Source: Edaphobacter sp.
GTDB lineage: Bacteria > Acidobacteriota > Terriglobia > Terriglobales > Acidobacteriaceae
Direction: 5' to 3'
DNA: 64,000 nucleotides
Assembly (NCBI RefSeq): GCF_028283685.1
Contig: NZ_JAPWKF010000006.1
Location: 357,729 to 421,728 of the forward strand
Made by a program: the position numbers and the translations under genes. The notes beneath the pieces were generated by a model. The model was not told where the DNA came from and did not search any database. It worked only from the letters and a program-made list of their open reading frames with translations. Shown one piece after another: positions 8,128-16,481 of this stretch. How positions within the stretch are numbered: position 1 is the first letter of the stretch; each line of letters opens with the position of its first letter.

Positions 8128-10974
8128 ATGCCGTCGCTCTGGACTCCCACAAACTGGCCGCAGCGCCTAGCCGAACTCCTCGCCCCAACCGGCGAGCTTA
8201 AAGAAGCGCCTCTGCGCCGCGATGTCCGTTCGCTCGGCATGCTGCTGGGCGAGGTGCTCAAGGAGCAGTCGGGCGACGAGCTGTACGACGCCGTCGAAAA
8301 CCTGCGCCGCACCGCGATCGCCCGCCGCGAAGCCGACGCCACCGGCGATGTGGCTGCCGCAAACTCCACGCTGCAGCATGCCCTGCTGGCGGTTCACGGC
8401 TACGGCGACGACACCGCGCGCGCCTATCAGCTGGCCCGCGCCTTCAGCTTCTACTTCGAGCTGATCAATCTTGCAGAGACCAACCATCGCAAGCGCCGCC
8501 GCCGTTCGGCGCAGTTGAATGACGCCCCACCGCCGCGCGGCGATCTGCGCGGCACATTGCGCCGCCTGAAAGAGGCCGGCTTCGACGCCAAGCAGGCCGC
8601 AGAGCTGCTATCGCACGTGGTCATCACGCCGGTCTTCACGGCGCACCCCACCGAGGTCGCACGCCGCTCTGTGATGTTCAAGCGCCGCCGCATCTCCGAC
8701 CTTCTCGAGAAGCTGGATCGCGTCGCCGTGCCCGAGGCCGAGCTGGAGTCGCTGGAAAGGGAGATCTCCGGCGAGATCACCGCGCTGTGGCAGACCGACG
8801 ATGTGCGCAGCGCCCGCCCCATGGTGCGCGACGAGATTCGCATGGCCCTCGACTACTACGAGGCTTCGCTGTTCGACACGCTTCCGGTGCTCTACGCCGA
8901 GGTCGCCGCCGCGCTCGAAGCGGAGTACGACGAGCATGCCTCCCCCGCCGAGCTGCCCCTGCTGGTGCGCTTCGGTTCGTGGATCGGCGGCGACCGCGAC
9001 GGCAACCCATTCGTCACCGCCGAGACCACGCGCGACGCCCTGGTGATGGCCAACAGCGTGTTGATGACGCACTATCGGCGCCGTTTGCAGAATGTCTTCG
9101 AGCAGCTGGGCAGCTCGACGCAGCAGGTCCCGGTCTCGGCCGAGTTGCAGGCACTGCTCAACGGTTACCTTACGCAGCTGCGCACCGCCGGACAGACGCA
9201 TCTCGAGGAGCGCTTCCACTTCGAGTACCTGCGGCTGCTGATCGCCTGCATCATGATGCGCCTGGGCGCCTCGCCGCAGAGCTCCGTGCCGCTGCCGCCC
9301 AACCCGGCGCTCTCGCGCTACACTCGCGCGGCCGACCTGCTGAGCGACCTCACGGTGCTGCGCAACTCGCTGATGGAGAACAACGGCTCGCGGCTGGCGG
9401 AGATGCTGATCGACCCGCTGCTGCTGGAGGTCCGCACCTACGGCCTGCACCTGCAGACGCTGGATATTCGTCAGCACGCCCGCGTTCACGCAGCGGCAGT
9501 CGCAGAGATCGCCGGATGCACCGCGCACACCGACGGCCAGCTGCACCTGCCGCCAGCGCTCTCGCCGCAGACGATGGAGGTGCTTGACACCTTCCGCGCC
9601 ATCGCCGCGCTCAAGAAGGAGTACCCGGCGGAGACGCTGCAGCAGTATGTCATCAGCGGCGCCACCAGCGCGGAGGACATCCTCAACGTTCTATGGCTCG
9701 CTCGCCTGGGCGGCGTTCAGGTGGAGTCCAGCGGTGAGGGCGACGACTACGATCCCGGCCTGCAGCCGGTGCCGCTCTTCGAATCGATCGAAGACCTGGA
9801 GAACGCTCCCGCCATCATGCGCAGCCTATGGTCTACCGAGGCCTATCAGCCGCTGCTCAAGTCATGGGGGCACCGGCAGGAGATCATGCTGGGCTACTCG
9901 GACTCGAATAAAGACGGCGGCATGATCACCAGCACCTGGCAGATCTGGAAGGCGCATCGCGAAGTCCATCGCGTGGCCGCCGAGTGCGGCATCAAGCTGC
10001 GCCTCTTCCACGGCCGCGGCGGCACGGTGGGACGCGGCGGCGGCCCGACGCATCGCGCTATCTTCGCGCAGCCCATGGACAGTTTCTCCGGCGAGCTTCG
10101 CCTCACGGAGCAGGGCGAGGTGCTCAACTGGAAGTACTCGGATGTGATCCTCGCCGAACGCAATCTTGAGCTGATGATCGCCGCCTCGCTGGACGCTATC
10201 GCGCGGCCTGACGCCGTGCTGCAGAAGAATCCTGCGGCGCCGCATCTGACCGGCGAGATCACGCCCGCGTGGGAGGCCGCGATGGAGAGCATCTCGGCCA
10301 GCTCCTACGCCTTCTACCGCGAACACATCATCGACGACCCGGAGACGTTCACCTACTTCGAGCAGGCGACGCCGGTCGCGGAGCTGGAGAATGCGCGCAT
10401 CGGCTCGCGGCCGACCAAGCGCACGGGCAAAAAGTCGATGGCTGACCTCCGCGCCATTCCGTGGGTCTTCGGCTGGATGCAGTCGCGCCAGCTGGTGCCG
10501 GCATGGTTCGGCGTCGGACACGCGCTGGAAAAGTTTGTCAGCGAGACGCCGGACGGCCTGAAGCTGCTGCAGGAGATGACAAAGAGCTTCCCGCTCTTCG
10601 TCGACATCATCCGAAACGTGGAGATGGCGCTGGCCAAGTCAGACTTCGGCATTGCGAAGCTGTATGCCTCGCTGGTGGCGGATGAGGGGCTGCGCGAGCG
10701 CGTCTACACGATGCTGCGCTACGAGTTCGACCTGACGCAAAAGATGCTGCTCGCGGTGACGGGCCAGCAGAAGCTGCTGGAGACGAATCCTGTGCTCGAG
10801 CGCTCGATCCGCCTGCGTAATCCTTACGTCGATCCGATGAGCCTCATTCAGGTGGAGCTGATCCGCCGCAAGCGTGCCGTGGTCGCGGCGGGCGAAGAGG
10901 TTCCTGCTGAGCTGGACCGCGCCATCTCGGCGACGATCAACGGCATCAGCGCTGGTCTGCGCAATACAGGCTGA
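8128..10974 (+). CDS. ppc: Phosphoenolpyruvate carboxylase
   Basis: 948 residues, full length. Carboxylates PEP with bicarbonate to oxaloacetate, refilling the TCA cycle. Catalytic His173 lies in VFTAHPTEVARRS, followed by the conserved GSWIGGDRDGNPFVT, LGYSDSNKDGGM and the glycine-rich FHGRGGTVGRGGGPTH loop near residues 628-643. The C terminus ends in Arg-Asn-Thr-Gly, where most family members have Gln-Asn-Thr-Gly; the terminal NTG needed for activity is kept. Monocistronic between two terminators. A palindrome and a possible leaderless promoter precede it. Confidence 0.97.
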   Translation: MPSLWTPTNWPQRLAELLAPTGELKEAPLRRDVRSLGMLLGEVLKEQSGDELYDAVENLRRTAIARREADATGDVAAANSTLQHALLAVHGYGDDTARAYQLARAFSFYFELINLAETNHRKRRRRSAQLNDAPPPRGDLRGTLRRLKEAGFDAKQAAELLSHVVITPVFTAHPTEVARRSVMFKRRRISDLLEKLDRVAVPEAELESLEREISGEITALWQTDDVRSARPMVRDEIRMALDYYEASLFDTLPVLYAEVAAALEAEYDEHASPAELPLLVRFGSWIGGDRDGNPFVTAETTRDALVMANSVLMTHYRRRLQNVFEQLGSSTQQVPVSAELQALLNGYLTQLRTAGQTHLEERFHFEYLRLLIACIMMRLGASPQSSVPLPPNPALSRYTRAADLLSDLTVLRNSLMENNGSRLAEMLIDPLLLEVRTYGLHLQTLDIRQHARVHAAAVAEIAGCTAHTDGQLHLPPALSPQTMEVLDTFRAIAALKKEYPAETLQQYVISGATSAEDILNVLWLARLGGVQVESSGEGDDYDPGLQPVPLFESIEDLENAPAIMRSLWSTEAYQPLLKSWGHRQEIMLGYSDSNKDGGMITSTWQIWKAHREVHRVAAECGIKLRLFHGRGGTVGRGGGPTHRAIFAQPMDSFSGELRLTEQGEVLNWKYSDVILAERNLELMIAASLDAIARPDAVLQKNPAAPHLTGEITPAWEAAMESISASSYAFYREHIIDDPETFTYFEQATPVAELENARIGSRPTKRTGKKSMADLRAIPWVFGWMQSRQLVPAWFGVGHALEKFVSETPDGLKLLQEMTKSFPLFVDIIRNVEMALAKSDFGIAKLYASLVADEGLRERVYTMLRYEFDLTQKMLLAVTGQQKLLETNPVLERSIRLRNPYVDPMSLIQVELIRRKRAVVAAGEEVPAELDRAISATINGISAGLRNTG

Positions 10975-11004
10975 TGCGGTTGCTGCGAAGACTGAAACAG
11001 GCGG

Positions 11005-11034
11005 GCCGCTTCTTCGGAAGCGGCCTCTGTTTTG
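11005..11034 (+). terminator. Terminator after ppc
   Basis: A perfect 9-bp stem GGCCGCTTC / GAAGCGGCC (11005-11013, 11018-11026) with a TTCG tetraloop, followed by TCTGTTTT. UUCG loops are very stable. Confidence 0.85.
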
Positions 11035-11052
11035 CAGGAACGTTGTTTTCTT

Positions 11053-11796
11053 CTAGAAACCCTGGTCGGGGCGGAAGGCGGTCGCCTTGTTCTTCACAAA
11101 TGTTACGGCGAAGGGCTTGCCTAAGTTCGCGTAGACGACGAGTCGGTTGCCGTAGTCGTTGGAGAGGCTCCTGGAGACCTGGCCGAGGGCCATCTGGGTC
11201 TGGCGCTCGCTCATGCCGAGGATGACCTGGTGGGAGTCGATCGCCTTCCAGACCTCGGGGCCCCAGTGCTTGTAGAGAGTGTGGGGGTCGTCGTAGAAGA
11301 AGATCTCGTCGAGGTAGAAGGTATAGAGATCGTCCTTGTGGAAGCCAACGGGGACGCCGTAGACCGTGCCGGGTGCGACGGAGTTGGGCAGGGAGAAGAG
11401 CATCAGCACCTGGCGGTCGCCGCCGGGGACGCGGTAGGTGGCGGCCTTGGGCGCGACCTGCTGGGTGAAGCCCTTGATGTCGAGCTTTTCGGCGCCGAGG
11501 AGCGTGCCGGCAACCTTGGTGTAGTCGACGCGCTTGCCGGTTGCGGGGTAGTACTCCATCTGCCCGCCGGCGGAGACCCAGAGCGGCTTGCCGATGAGCT
11601 CGTCGGTGTCGGCCATCTTGTCCTGGCGCTTGTGCTTGAGGAAGACGAGGTCGTCGTCAGGCATCTTCTCGCGGACCGGAGCCGGGGCCGATTTCTCGGG
11701 GGCGTTGCGCTCGCGGTAGATCATGCCAACCCGTACACCGATCACCGCGAGGAACAGGAGGGTTCCTCCGAATGCAGCCTTCTTGCCGTTCTCCAT
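11053..11796 (-). CDS. Inner-membrane-anchored protein of unknown function
   Basis: 247 residues from ATG 11796, chosen because GAGGTGA sits 8 bases upstream; a GTG four codons earlier is possible. One hydrophobic helix (about residues 8-24) is followed by a long soluble domain expected in the periplasm. That domain starts with a charged Pro-rich linker, and has an aromatic-rich middle (LYTFYLDEIFFYDDPHTLY) and a basic C terminus. No enzyme motif is recognised. Convergent with ppc, with the ppc terminator between them. Confidence 0.7.
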   Translation of the reverse strand: MENGKKAAFGGTLLFLAVIGVRVGMIYRERNAPEKSAPAPVREKMPDDDLVFLKHKRQDKMADTDELIGKPLWVSAGGQMEYYPATGKRVDYTKVAGTLLGAEKLDIKGFTQQVAPKAATYRVPGGDRQVLMLFSLPNSVAPGTVYGVPVGFHKDDLYTFYLDEIFFYDDPHTLYKHWGPEVWKAIDSHQVILGMSERQTQMALGQVSRSLSNDYGNRLVVYANLGKPFAVTFVKNKATAFRPDQGF

Positions 11797-12402
11797 GCCT
11801 TCGTTCACCTCATCCAGGGTCGCTCTGACGCTAAACGATGGGTGCGGGAACGGACAAGCCGGGTACCCTCCCCCATCACAATTCCAGCAAAATCTTGATA
11901 AAGAAAGACTTATCGCTGGACCTTGCTAAAGTCTTCCATTGAAAGGATTTGCAGTCAAAGTATTGAAAGTAAAGATATTTATGGCAGAGGAAGTGTATCG
12001 GTACAGCCTGATTTCAGGTATCGGTTTCTATTTTACCGGATGGAAGGGAGCAAATAGGCACCTGTAACCTGCTGAATGGAATCAGCTTACAGGAGGATGG
12101 GGCTTGACAGGTATTTCGAGCCGGTTTTGCACCGAGGCCTGTGGAGAAGCGGTGGAAAACCTTGATGCTTCTGCCAGATAAGAGCGAGACGCAGCTCACA
12201 CGGCGGCGCAGGTCGTGGTGGCAACGAGGATCAGGCAGGAGGACCGAAGCAGCATGTCGAGCTTTCCTCTGCAAAGGCTTTGTGGAGCATTGGACTTTGA
12301 CGCCGGGTAAAGGTCAATCGCGAGCTGCTGGAGATACGGCAATTGCGCGGGCCGGGTTCCCGCAGCAGCCCGATGGCGGTGAGGTGGGGAGGGCCCGGCG
12401 CC
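11797..12402. other. 606-base gene-free, comparatively AT-rich stretch
   Basis: No ORF here has both a ribosome site and protein-like composition. The part around 11900-12070 is clearly richer in A and T than its surroundings. One imperfect hairpin is present: CTGTAA (12062-12067) and GCTGA (12071-12075) pair with TCAGC (12082-12086) and TTACAG (12087-12092), without a T tract. It could hold an unrecognised small RNA or a decayed gene. Confidence 0.4.
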
Positions 12403-12437
12403 AAAAAAAGCGGCCTGCGCTTAGCGGGCGCAGGCCG
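12403..12437 (-). terminator. Terminator of the TonB-dependent receptor gene
   Basis: On the minus strand a perfect 10-bp stem CGGCCTGCGC / GCGCAGGCCG is followed by seven T residues (A-run at 12403-12409 on the plus strand). Confidence 0.88.
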
Positions 12438-12529
12438 GAGGCAAGATTGATTCGCTGTGCGGAGTTGGGTTGCTCCGTCTTTTGAAGGTCCACCCGAGCG
12501 AAGGTCGAACTGGCTAGACGTTGAGCTGG

Positions 12530-15500
12530 TTAGAAGTTGATTTTGGCAGCGAACTGCATGAGGCGCTGGTTGCCGACGACGCTGGTGACGATGCCGAAGG
12601 TAGACGGTGTGGTGATGGTGGTGCCCGGCGTGCTGAGGGTGGGGTGGTTGGCGACGTTGAAGGATTCGGCGCGGAGGTTGAGGTTCATCTCCTTGTAGAT
12701 GGGGAAGACGCGGAAGACCGAGGTGTCGAGGTTCCACAGCCGCTGGGTGCGCAGCATGTTGCGGCTGGAGTTGCCGTAGGTTCCCTGGGTGGGTGTGGCG
12801 AAGGCTGCGGTGTTGAACCACTTGCTGGCCGAGGGGCTGTCCAGCGTGGGGTTGCCGACGAGGTTGGCGCGCTCATAGGTGCTGCCGTTGCCGACGTTGG
12901 CGATGTCGCCTGCGGCGGTGATGGTGTAGGGCTGGCCGGAGCGTGCGGTGAAGATCACGTTGACCTGCCATCCGCCGAGGATGAAGTCTGCGGCACGGTT
13001 TCCGGTGTAGAAGCGCTTGCCCTTGCCGAAGGGCAGGTCGCCGTTGATGCCGACGGCGAGGATATGGGGGATGTCGTAGGCGGCGACGCTGCGGCTTCCG
13101 CGGAGGTCATAGCGGTTCTGCAGGCTGTTGCCTTCGACGCCGAACCAGCCGGACTGGCCTGAGTCCATGGCCTTGCTCCAGGTATAGGCGACGGTGTAGC
13201 CGAAGCCGTTGCGGAACTGGCGCAGCAGGGAGGCCTGCAGGCCGTTGTAGTTGGAGTTTCCGTTGGAGCTGTCCCAGCGATTGGGGACGGTGTAGGGGAA
13301 GGGCTGACCGGCGGTTCCGGCGGCGCGGCGAGCGGCGAAGGAGGCTCCGGGGCCGGGCTGGCCGATGTTGGTGTAGCCGCCGATGTCGGTGCGGTGGCCC
13401 TGCGATCCGACGTAGTTGAGGGAGAAGACGGTGTAATTGCCGAGCTGCTGTTCGAGGCCGAGGTTCCACTGCTCGGAGTAGGGGTTCTTGATGTTGGGAT
13501 CGACGAAGTAGTTGACGTTGCTGGCGTCGAAGGGGGTGGCGGCGGGGACGGAGCCGGAGCTGGAGCCGAAGGGGTTCTGCGCGGAGGTGTAGTTGGTGCC
13601 AGCGGCGTTGGTGTTGTCGAGGGCGCGGGTGCCTACGTCAGGCCATGAACCCTGGAAGTTCTGCGGCAGCTGGATGATGGTGGACCAGTTGTCGTAGTTG
13701 ATGCCGAAGCCGGCGCGGAGGGCGAGCTTGGAGTTGGCGCTGTAGGCGATGCCGAAGCGCGGGCCGATGTTGGTCTTGGTGCCGCGCATGATCTTGCGGT
13801 TGGGCGAGATGACGACGTTGGCGGGCAGGCTGGCCGAGGGCAGGCAGGGAGCGTGTCCGCGGATGGAGCAGAGCGGCGGAGCGACCTGGATGATGTACTT
13901 GCCGGTGGCGAAGTCGAAGTCTCCGGTCTCGATGGAGCCCTGCTGGCCGATGGTGGCGTCGGTGCCGTACTGCGGGGTGACGCCGCGGTCATAGCGCACG
14001 CCGATGTTGACGGTCAGCGTGGAGGTCATGCGGAAGGAGTCCTGCACGAAGGCGGAGGCGATGCCGCCGGGGCGCTCGGTGATGAGCACGTTGCGGAAGT
14101 TGAAGTTGGAGGGATAGTTCAGCAGATAGCTGGCGAGAGCGTTGCCGGACTGCGCGGACTGGCCGGAGGAGATGGTCGATCCGGGATTTCCGGTGAAGTT
14201 GCCGGTGGAGGCTCCGTTGAAGGTGATGGAGCCGTTGCGCTGGTACTGCTCGAAATTGGCCTGGTCCCAGCCGCCGCCCCAGCTGACCTGGTGACGTCCG
14301 AGGGTATGGATGACCTGTCCCTTCCACTCGTGGATGCTGGAGAGGTTCTTGGAGGGCGTGCTGCTCTCACCGCCGCTGAAGTAGCCGGTGAGGCCGAGGG
14401 TGGGGAAGAGTGAGACGCCACCGACATAGGTGGAGAAGGAGGGATCGACGCCATAGGTGCCGAGCAGGTCGGAGTTGGAGATGTCGAACAGGGTGGTGGT
14501 GTTGTATTCGACGTGGGTGCGGCCATACTGCACCTGCATGCTGGTGCGGGGTCCGAAGATGTGCAGCCAGCTGACGCCGTACTGCTGCGCCGGAAGGTCG
14601 GTGAGGGCCTTGAGGTGCGGGATGGCTCCGGGTGCGGTGGTGTTGAGCTGGAAGCCGCTGTAGCGGAAGAAGATGAAGTCCTTATCGCCGATGTGCTGAT
14701 CGATGCGGCCGCTGTAGTTGTCGCTGGTCTGCCGCGTGGGTGTGGTGATCACGCCGTTGTACTGCGTGGGCGCGAAGCCGGGCACGGTGACGGGCGCAGA
14801 GAAGATCTTGTGGATGGTGGCGACGGCGCGCGCATCCATCTTGGAGACGGGGATCTGGTTGCCGGTGAAGGCCGGGCGGCTGGAGGCGGTGTTGGCGACG
14901 GTGGGGTCGTAGAGCTGGCAGCTGGCGGTGCTGGTGGCGGTCTTGTCGGCGCAGCCGGAGATGCCGGTGGTCGCGGTGCTGAAGTCGGCGACGCCGAGGT
15001 CCTGCGGTCCGCCCCAGGTGCTCTCGCCTAACTGCGCGGCGGTGGGCTGCAGGAAGTAGGTGCCGTTGCCTTTGCTGTAGCGTGTGCCCTCATAGGAGAG
15101 GAACAGGAAGGTCTTGTTGCGGCCGTCGTAGAGCTTGGGGATGCTGAGCGGACCGCCGAGGACGCCGCCGAACTGGTTCAGGTGATAGGCCGACAGGGCG
15201 GTGAAGCGCGGCTGCGCGTCGAAGGCGTTGTTGCGAATGTACTCAAAGAGGGTGCCGTGGTACTGGTTGGTGCCGGACTTGGTGGCCACGTTGACCACGC
15301 CGCCGGTGACCTGTCCGTACTGGGCGTCGTTGTGCGAGTTGACCTTGAACTCCTGGATGGAGTCGACGACGGGAGCGACTGCGTAGGTGTTGTACCAGGC
15401 GTTGTTGTCGTTCATGCCGTCGACGAGGTACAGGTTTGAGCGGTTGGGCTGGCCGTTGATCGACGGGAAGGAGAACGTCGATCCGGCGGTGACGGCGGTG

Positions 15501-16054
15501 TTGCCGCCGTTGGAGTTCTGGCCGACGCTGACCGGGGTGGCGCCAGGGGTGAGGGTGAGCAGCTGGGTGAAGTTGCGGCCGTTGAGCGGCAGGTCCTGCA
15601 CCTTCTTCTGCTCCATGACGGTGCCGAGCTGCGAGGTGGAGCTTTCGATCTGCACGCCCTGGGCCTCGACCTCGACGGCGATCTTGACGTCGCCGGGCTT
15701 GAGTGTGGAGTTGAGGGCGACGACCTGGTCGACGGCGACGGTGAAGGCGTTGATCTGCTCGGTCTGGAAGGACGGGGAGGAGATGCGCAGGATGTAGGTG
15801 CCGGGCGAGACGCTGGGGAAGGCGTAGTTGCCGTCATCGTTGGTGAGGGTGCTTCGTTCGACAGAGGTGGCGGTGCTGCGCAGGGTCACGATCGCCTTGG
15901 GGACGCTGGCGCCGGTCTGATCACGGACGGTGCCGTTAACGGCGGCAGAGGATAGCTGGGCGAGTGCCGGAATGGAGAGGAAAGGACCGACGAGGAAAAG
16001 GAGTACGAGAAGAGCGGGGTACGGAAAAAAACGGGTGCGGATGGTGCTTGGCAT
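12530..16054 (-). CDS. TonB-dependent receptor-like outer-membrane protein with carboxypeptidase-regulatory domain
   Basis: 1174 residues from ATG 16054, where AGAGGAAAGG stands 8 bases upstream; earlier starts add a non-signal leader. Signal peptide 1-33 (ends ALAQ), a CarboxypepD_reg Ig-like domain at about 36-120 (AAVNGTVRDQTGASVPKA), then a plug region with DLPLNGRNFTQLLTLTPG and YLVDGMNDNN, and a large beta-barrel ending in Phe (AAKINF). This 'Oar-like' architecture is greatly expanded in Acidobacteriota and is thought to import glycans or peptides. A perfect terminator follows, and two palindromes lie in the upstream region. Confidence 0.92.
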   Translation of the reverse strand: MPSTIRTRFFPYPALLVLLFLVGPFLSIPALAQLSSAAVNGTVRDQTGASVPKAIVTLRSTATSVERSTLTNDDGNYAFPSVSPGTYILRISSPSFQTEQINAFTVAVDQVVALNSTLKPGDVKIAVEVEAQGVQIESSTSQLGTVMEQKKVQDLPLNGRNFTQLLTLTPGATPVSVGQNSNGGNTAVTAGSTFSFPSINGQPNRSNLYLVDGMNDNNAWYNTYAVAPVVDSIQEFKVNSHNDAQYGQVTGGVVNVATKSGTNQYHGTLFEYIRNNAFDAQPRFTALSAYHLNQFGGVLGGPLSIPKLYDGRNKTFLFLSYEGTRYSKGNGTYFLQPTAAQLGESTWGGPQDLGVADFSTATTGISGCADKTATSTASCQLYDPTVANTASSRPAFTGNQIPVSKMDARAVATIHKIFSAPVTVPGFAPTQYNGVITTPTRQTSDNYSGRIDQHIGDKDFIFFRYSGFQLNTTAPGAIPHLKALTDLPAQQYGVSWLHIFGPRTSMQVQYGRTHVEYNTTTLFDISNSDLLGTYGVDPSFSTYVGGVSLFPTLGLTGYFSGGESSTPSKNLSSIHEWKGQVIHTLGRHQVSWGGGWDQANFEQYQRNGSITFNGASTGNFTGNPGSTISSGQSAQSGNALASYLLNYPSNFNFRNVLITERPGGIASAFVQDSFRMTSTLTVNIGVRYDRGVTPQYGTDATIGQQGSIETGDFDFATGKYIIQVAPPLCSIRGHAPCLPSASLPANVVISPNRKIMRGTKTNIGPRFGIAYSANSKLALRAGFGINYDNWSTIIQLPQNFQGSWPDVGTRALDNTNAAGTNYTSAQNPFGSSSGSVPAATPFDASNVNYFVDPNIKNPYSEQWNLGLEQQLGNYTVFSLNYVGSQGHRTDIGGYTNIGQPGPGASFAARRAAGTAGQPFPYTVPNRWDSSNGNSNYNGLQASLLRQFRNGFGYTVAYTWSKAMDSGQSGWFGVEGNSLQNRYDLRGSRSVAAYDIPHILAVGINGDLPFGKGKRFYTGNRAADFILGGWQVNVIFTARSGQPYTITAAGDIANVGNGSTYERANLVGNPTLDSPSASKWFNTAAFATPTQGTYGNSSRNMLRTQRLWNLDTSVFRVFPIYKEMNLNLRAESFNVANHPTLSTPGTTITTPSTFGIVTSVVGNQRLMQFAAKINF

Positions 16055-16085
16055 GTGAGGCGCCTTTCCTCTGCAAACGGCAATA

Positions 16086-16179
16086 TTCATGGATGAAAAT
16101 CGCCCAACAGGGTAGGAGTGAGCCTCAAGGTCTGTCAACCACATATTTTGCTCATAAGAGAAATGTTTTATTCATGAAT
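16086..16179. promoter_or_regulatory. Two related TTCAT/ATGAA palindromes upstream of the receptor gene
   Basis: TTCAT-GG-ATGAA at 16086-16097 and ATTCATGAAT at 16170-16179 share the same half-site and lie 32 and 116 bases upstream of the receptor ATG in an A/T-rich patch. They could be a pair of operator sites for one regulator. Confidence 0.35.
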
Positions 16180-16256
16180 GCAAAAAATGACGCCGGCTGT
16201 CGGTAAACGGAGGGCTAAGGGATGTGGGGTGGGGAGATGGTGGCTGGGAGGCGTTC

Positions 16257-16314
16257 GTGGTCGAAAAGCAGATCCCTCCACTACGGCGCTGCGCGCCTCC
16301 GGTCGGGATGACAG
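16257..16314 (+). repeat. Dispersed 58-base repeat, copy A
   Basis: Matches the element at 21328-21385 at 56 of 58 positions (differences at positions 19 and 35 of the unit). It starts GTGGTCGAAAAGCAGAT and ends GGTCGGGATGACAG. Both copies lie in intergenic DNA downstream of minus-strand genes. Shorter relatives occur at about 52274 and 53226. Confidence 0.85.
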
Positions 16315-16347
16315 TTTTGGAGGTGTGAGAGGTGCGGGGAGAGATGT

Positions 16348-16478
16348 TCTGGAGGTGCGGCGCCTGTCCGGGGAAAGGATTTTTGGTGATGTGGAATGCC
16401 TGCCCGGGGAAGATCCTGGCGGTGTGAAATGCCTGTCGGGGAAGATTCTGGCGGTGAGAAGTGGCTGCCGGGGAGGCG
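16348..16478. repeat. Four degenerate tandem repeats of about 32 bases
   Basis: Units at 16348-16382, 16383-16416, 16417-16448 and 16449-16478 share a TGGCGGTG..GAAATGCCTG..CGGGGAAGATTC pattern, with the central two most alike. The array ends 4 bases from the MFS stop codon and is not in that gene's frame. Together with copy A of the dispersed repeat it fills most of the 427-base gap between the MFS and receptor genes, which otherwise holds only the palindromes noted. Confidence 0.7.
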
Positions 16479-16481
16479 TCT

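Noticed and set aside
12141..12485. 114-codon rightward frame upstream of the receptor terminator
   Set aside because: It runs through the perfect terminator hairpin of the receptor gene, has no ribosome site and a basic, low-information composition.
16348..16478. CRISPR array
   Set aside because: The units are contiguous and degenerate, without unique spacers, and no cas genes are present.
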